A DNA stretch of 64,000 nucleotides. Source: Carposina sasakii. Taxonomy: Eukaryota; Arthropoda; Insecta; Lepidoptera; Carposinidae. The position numbers and the translations under genes were made by a program. Positions 58,701-60,198 of the stretch are shown here, piece after piece; the stretch's first letter is position 1, and each line of letters opens with the position of its first letter. The notes beneath the pieces were generated by a model. The model saw only the letters and a program-made list of their open reading frames with translations, was not told where the DNA came from and did not search any database. The stretch is from the NCBI GenBank assembly GCA_014607495.2, contig CP053172.1, forward strand, positions 4,726,888 to 4,790,887, given 5' to 3'.

Positions 58701-60198
58701 ACGCGGACGAAGTCGCGGGCGTCCACTAGTGTATAATAGTTTCAAGCATTGTGATTTGTAACTTATATTTTGTAAATAATTTTTTGCAAAACTGTACCTT
58801 CTTCGGTGCATATCGTGAGAATCTGCTAAGGAACTCAGGGGTGTACTTTCAGGCAATGAGCCAGCAACTTGGCACTGATCTTTTGTACTGCCCGTTATGC
58901 TAAATGTGGATCTCCTTTTTGATCCAGCAGTTCTGCCTACATAGCTGTGTATACAGGGTGATTTTTGGTCGTCAACGTTCCCGAAAACTACGTAATCTCC
59001 TCATCATCACGATCATTTTTCTCCATGGAAGCGTACCTGGGAAGTGTCTGGTTTCCAAGATATTAGGGTCCAAAGTTGAGTAAATAGACTGTGTGTTACA
59101 TAGCAAGATTTTTTCACTAGAAATAATTGATTTCTCTCTATGATAAAACTAGTATATACACTGGACACTATAAGTTTGGCATGATCAAGAAAGTTAAAAA
59201 AAAAAATATATCGTTTCCCATAATTGTTTTTTGGCATAAACTTAATTTATTTGATGTATACCTATAGAGTATGTAACCTTCATTAAGGGTGGCAACGAAA
59301 AAACATCCTGTATTCATATGTATTGCACATATTACACAACTGTTTCTAAAGTTGAGTTGTTGATGGGTTTAACTAATCATTTAAGGATCCAAAGTCAACC
59401 TCACCTGCCTGTAGTAACCCTGCTATGTAAAACACGAAGTTCTGGTACCTACTTAAGTCCTTATAATACCTACCTATTTAGAAAGACTTACAAACACCAG
59501 CCACTGTAATTATGTTGGTGTCATCATCATCATCATCAGCCTATTGCAGTCCACTGCTAGACGTAGGCCTCCCCCAGGGCACTATGTTGTCAACATGGGA
59601 GGCGCTGCTGCCCACCTCCCGGAAACCCTTAATCACTTCGTACGATACCCACGGGCAGGCATGGGGTGGTACGAATTCTACTCTGCCGGCACCATGCGGC
59701 GATATTTTGGTGTAAATTATGAATATACCCGCACTACTTCTTTACAACTGCATGTATGTTGTAGAAGAAATAATAATGTTATGCTATATTATAATTTGAT
59801 CTAGTGGAAGCTTTTAGCAAATTAAATAAATTATGTAGTCTAAATTTTAGCGTAAATTTAATTTTACAGCAAAGTACTTAGTTAACATAATTATTCTAAA
59901 GTTGAATAAAATAAATTATAGTGGGTAACAGTAACAAATTCAAATTACCAATGTAACACATAATATAAAAATAATTAGATAGACATTATTCCTTTCTAAT
60001 GATAGGAAACTGTATTGCTAAACCTTTTTATACAGTATTAACGGCCTCGAGACACCTACATGTTGATGCAATACGCGAATTAAGCAGCAGAATGTACCGT
60101 CCTATAAAGTCAGTCAAACTACGTTTTACTACAAAATTTCGACTCACCTGATGCAGTAGGCGTCCTGGGAAGTTGTCTTCATCCGGAGAGAGGTCCAT
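6108..60198 (-). CDS. Lrrk: leucine-rich repeat kinase (LRRK1/Lrrk-like), C-terminus beyond left edge
   Basis: A giant multi-exon gene read right to left. On the long path 34 coding exons join with GT/AG borders and matching phases into 1473 codons. Domain order is ankyrin repeats (about 1-486), leucine-rich repeats (538-983), ROC GTPase (983-1212: P-loop GQEGIGKT 1012-1019, DFGGQRE 1082-1088, THYD 1140-1143) and COR (1213-1473+). This order is specific to the LRRK1/LRRK2 (Roco) kinases, and ankyrin repeats point to the LRRK1/insect Lrrk branch. Known family members are large cytosolic and endomembrane-associated Ser/Thr kinases that act on Rab GTPases in vesicle traffic. The kinase domain was not found and should lie left of position 1. 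The start ATG at 60198 opens a 17-codon exon. An alternative start exon lies at 49731-49896. Introns are heavily invaded by transposons. The product rests on motifs and order, not on a search. Confidence 0.93.
6330..6553 (-). mobile_element. SINE-A, tRNA-derived
   Basis: In sense it starts GACGGCCGATTGG with a tRNA-like A box (TGGTGTAGT-GGTAGTGG) and B box GGTTCGAAT. The body contains CATGACTCGG and ends at the CACACTA/TGTTGTG tail. Related copies occur at 7845, 38103, 38310, 47870, 49215 and 54375. Confidence 0.75.
6553..6824 (+). mobile_element. MITE-3 copy, 5' truncated
   Basis: Carries CCCGTGGTTTCCCAGGGGTG and ends GTCTTTTTACACCCAGTA. The left third is missing. Confidence 0.75.
7195..7318 (+). 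mobile_element. SINE-B, tRNA-derived
   Basis: The tRNA-like head has GGTAGCTCAGTGGTTAGAGC and GTGGGTTCGATTCCCACTC. The tail is AGAATTTTTTCCATC...TTATTAATAATTTTAT. The acceptor stem does not close, so it is not a tRNA gene. Other copies: 15584, 20385, 23878, 41765 and 48330. Confidence 0.75.
7517..7719. mobile_element. MITE-2 (fold-back) copy
   Basis: Nearly complete palindrome: AAAAGGGATATGTTAAGCG on the left and its complement on the right, with ends CAGGGTGTA and ACACCCTGTA. The RNA or DNA would form one long hairpin. Confidence 0.82.
7845..8065 (-). mobile_element. SINE-A copy
   Basis: Well preserved, with B-box complement GGGATTCGAACCC and head complement CCAATCGGCCGTC. Confidence 0.78.
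8326..8697 (+). mobile_element. MITE-1 copy
   Basis: About 370 bp from TACAGGGTG with CCATTAACGAAGGG to GAACGTTGACGACC and CATCCTGTA. It is non-coding with TA-flanked ends. The same family recurs at 18604, 25029, 45645, 55164 and 58952. Confidence 0.85.
8818..9147 (+). repeat. AGGTCA-rich intron tandem repeats
   Basis: Ten exact AGGTCA hexamers (8818, 8838, 8867, 8902, 9048, 9069, 9090, 9100, 9121, 9142) mixed with ATGTCA variants, arranged around the partial exon copy. The right cluster steps by 21 bp. Confidence 0.8.
8890..9030 (-). pseudogene. partial tandem copy of Lrrk exon 9151-9332
   Basis: Matches 9130-9280 with one change of 11 bases to 1 (a 10-nt loss, so a frameshift). It keeps the CAG|GTTTGA donor but has no acceptor side. 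It lies 240 bp downstream of the true exon in transcript order. Confidence 0.85.
9480..9600 (+). mobile_element. tRNA-derived SINE, third family
   Basis: GATAGCCCAGTG-TTCAATACG (A-box-like) and AAGTTCGATCCCAGTCACGG (B box), followed by TGAATTTATG. A closer-to-intact copy is at 38770-38880. Confidence 0.6.
9601..10382. other. Lrrk intron, unassigned
   Basis: AT-rich intron sequence with a poly-T tract near 10150. No exon or clear repeat seen. Confidence 0.4.
10383..10588 (-). mobile_element. Helitron-like element, degraded
   Basis: Begins with CCAGTGGACGCCCGCGACG and the TCCGCGTGGACTGCAG block of the family. The 5' terminus is worn. Confidence 0.6.
10590..10850 (+). mobile_element. SINE-C copy at an Lrrk splice donor
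   Basis: Full copy whose GACGACGA tail ends at the GTGAGT donor of exon 10856-10978. Confidence 0.82.
11363..12368. mobile_element. ~1-kb element with ~50-bp inverted ends and a reverse-strand ORF
   Basis: The ends are TATTCGTCATCTCGCC...AAAACTCGCCCGATCGGGCG and its complement at 12310-12366, each holding the palindrome CGCCCGATCGGGCG. The reverse ORF at 11775-12116 (113 codons) reads KYSEKYVLPATSNL, then YKYLIPHIVNELPNDLQ, resembling the C-terminal tail of some LINE proteins. Whether the ORF belongs to the element or was captured is not clear. Confidence 0.55.
12690..13073 (+). mobile_element. MITE-3 copy, full
   Basis: About 385 bp, ends TACAGGATGTAAAAAGACAAC and GTTGTCTTTTTACACCCAGTA, so the terminal inverted repeat is about 20 bp. 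Confidence 0.82.
13817..14275. mobile_element. MITE with another MITE nested inside
   Basis: Outer ends GTCGATTCCGGCAGTCACAC and GTGTGACTGCCG...ATAGACC. The inner element (about 13916-14222) has GCACGCGTATGATGAATTTG ends. An outer copy without the inner one lies at 42856-42993. Confidence 0.72.
14528..14808. mobile_element. hAT-type MITE with 8-bp duplication
   Basis: Ends CAGAGGTCGGAATTAGGTAG and its near complement. The 8-bp flanks are identical (CTGATGTT at 14520-14527 and 14809-14816), which is the hAT signature. Confidence 0.85.
15073..23004 (-). CDS. Lrrk: Lrrk exons: ROC GTPase domain
   Basis: Exons 22911-23004, 19425-19499, 19045-19190, 17828-17935, 17226-17295, 15761-15877 and 15073-15151, about residues 983-1212. 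The P-loop GQEGIGKTSLL is split by an intron between Glu and Gly. Switch I is in STVGVDIGAW and switch II is TWDFGGQRE. The G4 motif is the Roco variant THYD, and VSCSTRHNIRLLA follows at the G5 position. GTP-binding residues all look intact, so this is a working-type ROC domain. Confidence 0.92.
15241..15520 (-). mobile_element. LINE 3' end, partner of SINE-C
   Basis: A reverse-strand frame encodes the conserved C-terminal tail of a non-LTR reverse transcriptase protein (KWQWAGHIARRTDGRWSRKV, then LLGEAYVQQWTSQG). It is 5'-truncated, as LINE copies usually are. Confidence 0.78.
15584..15662 (+). mobile_element. SINE-B fragment
   Basis: B box GGGTTCGATTCCCACCCGGG and tail only, fused to a SINE-A fragment upstream (about 15510-15583). 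Confidence 0.65.
15950..16610. other. Lrrk intron, unassigned
   Basis: Contains a GC-richer patch near 16140-16240 (GAGACGCGAGGTCGGTACCG) but no phased exon. Nothing else recognised. Confidence 0.4.
16685..16950. mobile_element. MITE-2 copy
   Basis: About 265-bp fold-back element, TACATGGTGTTAC...TTACACCCTGTA, inserted next to a GCTTCCCGCCCCACCGGGCC repeat fragment. Confidence 0.82.
17325..17790. mobile_element. two SINE-C copies in opposite orientation
   Basis: A reverse copy (17325-17517) and a forward copy (17565-17790) face head to head, separated by about 47 bp, so their transcript would fold back. Confidence 0.8.
18073..18486. mobile_element. Harbinger-type MITE
   Basis: 414 bp with 20-bp terminal repeats GGGGCCGTCCATTAATCACG, flanked by TTA on both sides. 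That is the 3-bp target choice of PIF/Harbinger. Inside are two poly-G/C-rich tracts. Confidence 0.78.
18604..18977 (+). mobile_element. MITE-1 copy
   Basis: Same family as 8326-8697. The right end is diverged but keeps TTTTCGGGAACG and CCCTGTA. Confidence 0.8.
19500..20134. other. Lrrk intron, unassigned
   Basis: AT-rich, with an (AAAT)n run near 19870-19892. No exon seen. Confidence 0.4.
20135..20345 (-). mobile_element. LINE 3' coding remnant (other family)
   Basis: The reverse frame MLWNSLPHTIRDSQSIGTFK is the C-terminal WNSLP motif found in Jockey/CR1-type reverse transcriptase proteins. It is followed by A-rich, simple-repeat sequence. Confidence 0.6.
20385..20575 (-). mobile_element. 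SINE-B copy
   Basis: Complement shows GGGACTCGAACCCACGACC and ACCAACTGACCTACCGGG; it extends into the CCCGATAGCTATAC body. Confidence 0.75.
20938..21202. mobile_element. MITE-2 copy
   Basis: Well preserved fold-back copy with arms of about 120 bp, ACAGGGTGTAACAAAAAGGG to its complement. Confidence 0.85.
21535..22276. mobile_element. larger hAT-type non-autonomous element
   Basis: Inverted ends CACTGGCGGACTAA and TTAGTCCGCCAGTG, flanked by AACAGATG at 21527-21534 and 22277-22284. It is 474 bp after removal of the nested MITE and one duplication copy. It has no transposase frame. Confidence 0.82.
21757..22024. mobile_element. hAT-type MITE with 8-bp duplication, nested
   Basis: Same family as 14528-14808, with flanks TTCATAAC at 21749-21756 and 22025-22032. 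It lies inside a larger hAT-type element. Confidence 0.86.
22450..22895. repeat. dispersed repeat with GACGTTTCC-TTCATCATC core
   Basis: Unclassified family. Other copies are near 47285-47560, 50560-50730 and 55865-56235 (reverse). They share TTCTCGACGTTTCC, TCATTTACTAAAGACAA and CTTTCCTTCGGGATAAAC. The copies differ in what flanks the core. Confidence 0.6.
23522..23822. mobile_element. MITE, GTATGATGAATTTGG ends
   Basis: Second copy of the inner element of 13916-14222, with long inverted arms around ACTAGATAAACTAAGTG. Confidence 0.75.
23878..24100 (-). mobile_element. SINE-B copy
   Basis: GATTTGAACTCACGACCTCTC and CTAACCAACTGAGCTATCGG mark the tRNA-like head; the long body runs to CCCTCAGCACAATG. 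Confidence 0.75.
24179..24205. repeat. (AT)n microsatellite
   Basis: Perfect AT dinucleotide run next to Lrrk exon 24242-24350. A similar run lies at 35879-35907. Confidence 0.9.
24242..24350 (-). CDS. Lrrk: Lrrk exon: last LRR and linker to ROC
   Basis: Encodes ISDLPPQMGLLSRLWNLSAV and a helical linker, about residues 947-983. It restores the phase between the LRR exon at 33248 and the ROC exon at 23004, which cannot join directly. The 7.7-kb BEL element lies in the intron before it. An (AT)n microsatellite lies 37 bp past its donor. Confidence 0.88.
24723..24870 (-). mobile_element. LINE 3' fragment
   Basis: Related to SINE-C/LINE tails: CAGCCTACTGCTGGACGTAG then CCATCCAGTCACTACCAG and GGAGGGCGTCCCACGC. 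Counterparts in forward orientation lie at 34775-34925 and 46665-46775. Confidence 0.65.
25383..26480 (-). repeat. 3' LTR of the complete BEL/Pao element
   Basis: Matches the 5' LTR throughout. It contains the last codons and stop of the gag-pol frame at its beginning in element sense (26441-26480). Sense-strand polyadenylation signals lie near 26397 and 25897. Confidence 0.95.
26441..32032 (-). CDS. BEL/Pao Gag-Pol polyprotein, intact 1863 codons
   Basis: A single uninterrupted frame. The first ATG overlaps the primer-binding site; the more likely start is MPVTRSQYG at codon 18. In order it shows a charged N-terminus, a DUF1759-like Gag region, and Cys/His knuckles near 434-485 (CPACRGEH, CFKC, CKIC). 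An A17-type aspartic protease follows near 540 (LLDEGST), then RT with YMDD near 954 and RNase H near 1127 (FTDASE). The integrase has an HHCC finger near 1472-1515 and the D, D, E triad near 1545, 1605 and 1652. A DUF5641-like domain comes last. The last 13 codons read into the 3' LTR, so the LTR supplies the stop. The codon frame has no damage, consistent with recent activity. Confidence 0.95.
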   Translation of the reverse strand: MVLRAGSFGQEKISAQKMPVTRSQYGRSSAQEEDRTSSEMTSGTTSSEATSGTTGTSTMDSAGTKTTGSGTMASAAGTEEHPKKKSSSALTLVPVKAPSLAKSKRSRKKELEAREELARLKLMKIEAEAELAEARLARIQYEDEEDESRSEDEEPEDRTAHVQEWVRATMDVEEKEGEPMKEALPAIDARPHESSGYRVSELAGAIKMAMESSPVRSPAPPPSYMHELPAFEGNSAEWLAFKRVYEDTAPLFSSTQNMARLRRALKGAAREAIKNILYSDSAPEEIIDALRRRFGRPDALVMHELERMKALPKIMDTARDVCLFASIVSNGVATIKNLKKIHFLYSPEMKKAIEEKMGPIMKFRWYDFAAEHEDSEEPDLVLMSRFLDREADRCGAYAAPETPRRFGLKQHFTHQTTEKPRPPEQRVEPTRAEKMECPACRGEHRDIVKKSRLCFKCLHSPHRKETCKRPPCKICKRLHHQLLHNTEKRQQQPEKEEEEDVQEVSNHVMLPVNTASTARAFLKIIPVELYGPRGSEKVLALLDEGSTVSLLDSAVAEKIGASGPEETLAISTVGGKTIMKKNSQRLSMEIRGVHQEGKKRLNEVRTIDKMDLAPQYVKKSRIEECSHLKKMADQLHYNEDPPQLLIGQDNWHLIVSRAIRRGKKNQPIASLTELGWVLHGTDGGESKPVHFINCAQLAGEEDDHMEKIIKEHFSIESLGIQPRRPSMDIEAKALQTLEKTSRRIEGGRFETGLLWKTEDERMPASYKSAENRLKNIEKKLDKDIDMKKEYERQINHLLENDYAEEAPEECTSDREWYLPHFAVTHPTKKKMRIVFDAAAKVQGKSLNDALLPGPDLLQSLFGVLLRFRQSHIAVVADIKEMFLQIRIRDEDRDSLRFLWRGQGQEGSPKKYRMKSVIFGAASSPSTAIYIKNRNAAEHKEEYPEAARAIVRNHYMDDYLQSFATVEAAKKIAKEVDTVHLKAGFELRGWASNHPEVLADMKTEEMKTEITLGHEEKTLGLRWFIKEDALGFRTSLRNTPEDVINEARTPTKREITSAIMSTFDPMGLVSPVLIQGKKLMQDVWRSGVGWDEEITEEACETWKKYMKNLQLLRDLHIPRCISPTNTEGELHVFTDASETAYAAAVYWRTKNEDGKILVSLLAGKARVTPLKPISIPRLELQAALLGSRLAHSVEKELDLKTKRKIFWTDSSTVLSWIKSDPRTFKPYVAHRLAEIEETTKPQEWRWIPTAQNPADDATREIPENFNQAHRWFTGPEFLQRKEEEWPAPRSFKTKPTGEEKNAVVAAIAGPKMMTPDPLRFSSWTRLWRATARVLQFIDMCRKKNRVHAARKREKDDTSWKVNRKKNVPARPVTVKKSKEVRRFIPLEATYLEQAEKLLLQRSQRDCFEEETTCLRRSKPLDRSSKLKKLDVIEENGLLHLRGRIDAAQNIDRNFKRPVVLDGKNYVTKLLIQHYHERFNHGNHATVINELRQRYWILGLRSAVKWTLHHCQWCRVKKTIPQPVPTGDLPEERLRHGAHPFTCAAVDYFGTMIVTIGRRHEKRWGALFTCLTTRAVHIELATSLSTDSMILALRRMAARRGMPSVLFSDNGTNFVGAKRELQEAIEELKKEDTLATEAEKIGVRWKFIPPGAPNMGGAWERMVRSVKTALAATLNEKTPREEVLHTLLVEAEHIVNSRPLTDLDENASEEALTPNHFLIGRSCGAPRVGAFTDQDMAGRSTWKSTQRMVDHFWSRWIKEYLPTLLPRKIDGRAATRDLRCGDIVLVVDHTLPRCTWPRGRITQVYPGPDGRTRVVDVATPGGVLRRPHSKIILVVPVESSPEPRVGALHEGENVGDEDMKPTQTE
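26481..26491 (-). other. polypurine tract
   Basis: In element sense GAGGGGGAGAA directly precedes the 3' LTR. This is the plus-strand primer site. Confidence 0.85.
32015..32031 (-). other. primer-binding site, tRNA-Tyr type
   Basis: Two bases after the 5' LTR the sense strand reads TGGTCCTTCGAGCCGGA. This is complementary to a tRNA 3' end with acceptor stem TCGAAGGA-CCA, the stem found in eukaryotic tRNA-Tyr. The tRNA identity is from knowledge of that stem, not from a search. Confidence 0.7.
32034..33131 (-). repeat. 5' LTR of the complete BEL/Pao element
   Basis: In element sense it runs TGTCGG...CAACA. The upstream half is AT-rich and the downstream half GC-rich. TTTATT strings on the + strand (AATAAA in sense) occur near 33048 and 32548. 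Same length and sequence as the 3' LTR as far as I can read. Confidence 0.95.
33248..40050 (-). CDS. Lrrk: Lrrk exons: leucine-rich repeats
   Basis: Exons 39907-40050, 38582-38735, 37767-38089, 36979-37197, 36420-36510, 35578-35751 and 33248-33368, about residues 538-946. LRR cores are plain: LTRVDVSNNDLITLPGELF, LTTLDVSNNKLRYLPDNMW, LAQLDLSHNQYAAVP, LRQLDLSHNEITCWPSLP and LSMLDVSCNLIKSIPPAI. Three exons carry low-complexity inserts inside the repeat array: a Ser/Thr-rich acidic stretch in 37767-38089, a Pro/Arg-rich stretch in 36979-37197 and a Gly/Arg/Pro stretch in 35578-35751. These are probably surface loops. Confidence 0.88.
33428..33828. mobile_element. MITE-4 (CAGCCAGG terminal repeats)
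   Basis: About 400 bp with inverted ends: TACAGGGTGTGTGTCACAGCC on the left; on the right the complement of GACAGCCAGGTAAATATT and ACCTTGTA. A second partial right end lies at 36300-36395 (TTTGCCTGACTGTCACC...CCTGTA). Confidence 0.7.
33990..34260. repeat. fold-back repeat, CCGGCCCCACCGGGCCAC family
   Basis: Left CCGGCCCCACCGGGCCACTT and right AGTGGCCCGGTGCGGCCGG face each other. Single ends occur at 16618, 19215, 35805 and 40105, usually with GGTGAAAAGGGAAGCGCTTC. Confidence 0.6.
34775..34925 (+). mobile_element. LINE 3' fragment
   Basis: GCCCTCCGGACAGATGGACC through CTGGTAGTGACTGGATGG to the GTCCAGCAGTGGACTGCAAT tail. Confidence 0.65.
35936..36090 (+). mobile_element. LINE 3' coding remnant
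   Basis: A different LINE: the frame reads RRRPRRRWRDDLDKF, then VWAQMGEAFAQQWDT, the usual arrangement at the C-terminus of RTE-like proteins. Confidence 0.6.
36660..36976 (-). repeat. GGGGTAA-rich intron segment
   Basis: On the transcript strand the intron after exon 36979-37197 has many GGGGTAA, GGGGCAA and GGGGTTA motifs spaced 20-40 nt, directly after the real GTAAGT donor. Confidence 0.6.
37378..37600 (-). mobile_element. Helitron-like element, degraded
   Basis: CTAATGGACGCCCGCTATTC, then TCCGCGTGGACTGCAG and the conserved body AAGTTTCATCAAAATCC. The far end is lost. Confidence 0.6.
38103..38537 (-). mobile_element. two SINE-A copies in tandem
   Basis: Copies about 38103-38290 and 38310-38537, same orientation. 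The first has lost its head and the second is complete to CAGTCGGCCGT. Confidence 0.72.
38770..38880 (+). mobile_element. tRNA-derived SINE, third family
   Basis: CGCGGTAATAGCCTAGTGGT, GTGGGTTCGATTCCAGTCAC and an (ATGA)n tail before AATTTATTACGG. Confidence 0.65.
39020..39875. mobile_element. cluster of three MITE-2 copies
   Basis: A degraded copy (39020-39270), a truncated one (39432-39611) and a full one (39612-39875). The last two abut, sharing the TATACAGGATG junction. A further copy follows 300 bp to the right, all within one Lrrk intron. Confidence 0.78.
40169..40425. mobile_element. MITE-2 copy
   Basis: Full fold-back copy directly followed by the palindromic MITE-1 derivative. Confidence 0.82.
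40426..40990. mobile_element. palindromic head-to-head MITE-1 derivative
   Basis: Both ends carry the same MITE-1 terminus (left CGTTGCCACCCTTAACGAAGG, right the degraded reverse complement ending CATCCTGTA). The middle is an inverted junction at TTTTTCTCCATGAAACC. It is about 560 bp, much longer than a normal copy. Confidence 0.7.
41035..43285 (-). CDS. Lrrk: Lrrk exons between ankyrin and LRR regions
   Basis: Exons 43244-43285, 42386-42479, 41898-42058 and 41035-41189, about residues 388-537. The third holds a last ankyrin-like unit (LLARGAKDPHARALRECAAKG). The fourth begins AYPDPEYKINKSH. The first exon uses donor TCA|GTGAGA to keep frame. A better-looking donor, C|GTAAGT at 43212, would shift frame into the next exon but would fit if exon 42386-42479 were skipped. 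The intron before 41898-42058 holds two tandem copies of that exon's 5' end. Confidence 0.8.
41765..41880 (-). mobile_element. SINE-B copy
   Basis: Ends 18 bp before the donor of Lrrk exon 41898-42058. Head complement GGGAATCGAACCCACGACC. Confidence 0.73.
42119..42363 (-). pseudogene. two tandem copies of the 5' end of Lrrk exon 41898-42058
   Basis: Units at 42119-42228 and 42229-42363 repeat the first ~55 nt of the exon, its acceptor and some intron. Both keep an AG (42173-42174 and 42292-42293). In the exon's frame the first meets TGA after two codons and the second meets TAG. Confidence 0.78.
42856..42993. mobile_element. short MITE, empty-site copy
   Basis: GTCGATTCCGGCAGTCACAC to TTTAGAAATCGACCATA. 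Equals the outer element of 13817-14275 without its insertion. Confidence 0.72.
43489..44284 (-). mobile_element. Helitron-like element with internal tandem repeats
   Basis: In element sense it starts A|TCTACACTAATATTATAAAG and ends with a GC-rich hairpin then CTAG|T. This is the 5' TC, 3' CTAG and A/T insertion rule of Helitrons. It has no terminal inverted repeats and no ORF. The middle (about 43570-44155) has 4-5 copies of a ~125-bp unit containing CCCGTGGGAATTTCGGGAAA, which lengthens it to 796 bp. Confidence 0.75.
44735..44935 (-). mobile_element. SINE-C copy
   Basis: Reverse copy with CCCCAGGGCACACCACAAG to CTCCCGGAAACC; the head is diverged. Confidence 0.77.
44977..49073 (-). CDS. Lrrk: Lrrk exons: central ankyrin repeats
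   Basis: Exons 48914-49073, 47567-47732, 47151-47266, 46420-46564, 45170-45265 and 44977-45045, about residues 137-387. Ankyrin signatures are clear: NGANTLLYVASEAG, YGPLYAACHRGHHDVVKLLL, WLPIHAACIGSHAGILSTLL and GQTALYAACGARADGCVRVLL. The 45170 exon and the 44977 exon (DSESDNLIYPVRVDVFVHE) are less repeat-like. All junction phases close. The 46420 exon is followed within 10 bp by a MITE (46032-46411). Confidence 0.88.
45645..46031 (+). mobile_element. MITE-1 copy
   Basis: Full-length copy with ends TACAGGGTG and CAGCCTGTA. Its right end abuts a MITE-3 copy without spacer. Confidence 0.85.
46032..46411 (+). mobile_element. MITE-3 copy, full
   Basis: Starts TAGGGTATAAAAAGACAAC and ends TTACACCCAGTA. 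Its edge is 8 bp from the donor of Lrrk exon 46420-46564. Confidence 0.82.
46665..46775 (+). mobile_element. LINE 3' fragment
   Basis: AAAGAGGACGGCTGGCAGTG to GTCCAGCAGTGGACTGCTAT, ending in a GACGA tail. Confidence 0.62.
47870..48009 (-). mobile_element. SINE-A copy, truncated
   Basis: Covers CATGACTCGGAAACAAA to CTAATCGGCCATC. The 3' portion is absent. Confidence 0.7.
48330..48815 (-). mobile_element. SINE-B copy split by SINE-C
   Basis: Body is interrupted at CGATAGCTAT; both halves read on (…CCCGATAGCTAT / CGATAGCTATACAAATCTCGG) once the inserted SINE-C is removed. Confidence 0.8.
48500..48746 (-). mobile_element. SINE-C with 10-bp target duplication
   Basis: 247 bp flanked by CGATAGCTAT at 48490-48499 and 48747-48756. 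It defines the family: head GCCGGCAGAGTAGAATTCG, 3' end CTGGGGGAGGCCTACGTCCA and a (TGA)n tail. The 3' end equals that of the LINE fragments at 15241 and 58288. Confidence 0.85.
49215..49443 (-). mobile_element. SINE-A copy
   Basis: Full copy including ACACAACACATTAACC tail and CCAATCGGCCGTC head. Confidence 0.76.
49477..49675 (-). mobile_element. SINE-C copy, head truncated
   Basis: Begins with the (ATC)n tail at 49470 and stops after CCCTTAATCGTCTCG. Confidence 0.78.
49731..49896 (-). CDS. Lrrk: Lrrk alternative first coding exon
   Basis: Fifty-five codons plus one base, starting MRRFSSLRLRPSEAAPL and ending FNPWKKA before donor CAG|GTCTGT. A TAA lies three codons upstream of the ATG in frame, so this can be a first coding exon. 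Its end phase (1) joins the exon at 49073 exactly, as exon 3 does. Exon 3 cannot join this exon in frame. The simplest reading is a second promoter giving an Lrrk isoform without exons 1-3. The start is basic and Ser/Arg rich, and differs entirely from the long isoform. Confidence 0.72.
50895..51057. mobile_element. MITE-2 copy, internally deleted
   Basis: Both ends kept (TACAGGGTGTAAC, TTACGCCCTGTA) but about 100 bp of the inner hairpin is missing. Confidence 0.78.
51338..51664. mobile_element. GC-rich MITE
   Basis: Inverted ends CGTTTCCACTGAGTCGGAGC and CTCCGCCTCAGTGGAAACG; the interior is G-rich on one half and CT-rich on the other, so it folds back on itself. Confidence 0.7.
51843..52103 (-). 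mobile_element. SINE-C copy
   Basis: Full reverse copy, from CTTCAGCCTATTGCAGTCC to CTCTGCCGGCACCACGCGG. Confidence 0.8.
52370..52503 (-). mobile_element. Helitron-like fragment
   Basis: Internal fragment only: AGTAGCCTATATGTTAAGTG to CGCACAGACAAACAGAC, the same body as 53894-54220 in reverse. Confidence 0.6.
52862..53103 (+). mobile_element. SINE-C copy
   Basis: Forward copy, GCCGCGTGGTGCCGGCAGAG to AATAGGCTGATGATGATGAT. Confidence 0.82.
53647..53819. mobile_element. short MITE, CAGTGGCGTAAC ends
   Basis: 173 bp with terminal repeats CAGTGGCGTAAC and GTTACGCCACTG. The ends are hAT-like, but I could not find a matching 8-bp duplication. Confidence 0.65.
53894..54220 (+). mobile_element. 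Helitron-like element
   Basis: Starts TCTATACTAACATATAATAA and ends ACGGAGTCGCGAGCGTCCTCTAG|T. Closely similar to 63640-63934 and to the ends of 43489-44284. Confidence 0.75.
54375..54600 (+). mobile_element. SINE-A copy, plus orientation
   Basis: Reads GACGGCCGATTGGTGTAGTT (A box), CTGGGTTCGAATCCCGG (B box), then the family body to TGTTGTGTAGTGTGTG. Confidence 0.8.
54916..55109 (+). mobile_element. MITE-2 copy, truncated
   Basis: Left arm and centre present from TACAGGTTGTAAC; the right arm stops after CAAATTTTGG. Confidence 0.75.
55164..55536 (-). mobile_element. MITE-1 copy
   Basis: Reverse-oriented copy beginning TACAGGATG with GGTCGTCAACG. The far end is degraded after AAGGGTGACAACGAAAAAG. 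Confidence 0.8.
55682..60198 (-). CDS. Lrrk: Lrrk exons 1-3: start and N-terminal ankyrin repeats
   Basis: Exons 60148-60198 (17 codons, starts MDLSPDEDNF), 57935-58126 and 55682-55847. Donors are CAG|GTGAGT, AAG|GTGCGG and GAG|GTAAGT. Exon 2 has two ankyrin-type helices (LLQELLASGVDVN, SALHAAG) and exon 3 continues (TALHIAAERGHVENIRVLL). Exon 3 ends in phase 1 with a G that joins AC of the exon at 49073, giving Asp. It does not fit the phase of the nearer exon at 49896. A short out-of-frame upstream ATG overlaps the start. Confidence 0.88.
56290..56560 (+). repeat. dispersed repeat, GGGATAAAGGCGTGATTA family
   Basis: Starts at CTACAGCTGCTTCTCTTCCC and runs through CTGACCACCTGTCACTACTA to CCGTAAGGGATAAAGGCG with a (TATG)n tail. 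Copies at 24475-24715 and, reversed, 34515-34670. Confidence 0.6.
56772..57629. mobile_element. ~860-bp element with ~80-bp inverted ends
   Basis: Left end TATATGTCGTGGCCATATCG and a run of ATTTCATGAAA motifs; the right end is the complement. It has no coding frame. The interior holds CGAGCCGAGCGAGCGGAGCG and a short TTAGG run. I cannot assign a superfamily. Confidence 0.65.
57195..57218 (+). repeat. short (TTAGG)n run
   Basis: Four tandem TTAGG units, the arthropod telomeric repeat, inside the 56772-57629 element. Confidence 0.8.
57695..57890. repeat. 21-bp minisatellite
   Basis: About nine diverged 21-bp units of the type CTTAGACAGTGTCCACGCTAA, in the intron starting about 45 bp past the exon 2 donor. 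Because 21 is a multiple of 3, an artefactual repetitive ORF runs through it. Confidence 0.85.
58199..58729 (+). mobile_element. Helitron-like element interrupted by a LINE fragment
   Basis: The left part (TCACTAATATGAAAG...) and the right part (to CGGGCGTCCACTAG|T) belong together. The LINE 3' end at 58288-58600 lies between them, flanked by GGAGTTA on both sides. Confidence 0.7.
58288..58600 (+). mobile_element. LINE 3' end in a Helitron-like element
   Basis: Same reverse-transcriptase tail (KWQWARHIARRTDGQWSRRV, LLGEAYVQQWTSQG) with a (GAT)n tail, flanked by GGAGTTA on both sides. Confidence 0.8.
58952..59312 (-). mobile_element. MITE-1 copy
   Basis: Reverse-oriented full copy, TACAGGGTG...CATCCTGTA, in the intron between Lrrk exons 1 and 2. 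Confidence 0.83.
59520..59701 (-). mobile_element. SINE-C copy with internal deletion
   Basis: (ATC)n tail and both ends kept; about 70 bp around the TTGGTGACCGCAG block is missing. Confidence 0.78.
59703..60147. other. first Lrrk intron, unassigned 5' part
   Basis: AT-rich intron between the exon 1 donor and the nearest SINE-C. No repeat or exon recognised. Confidence 0.4.
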
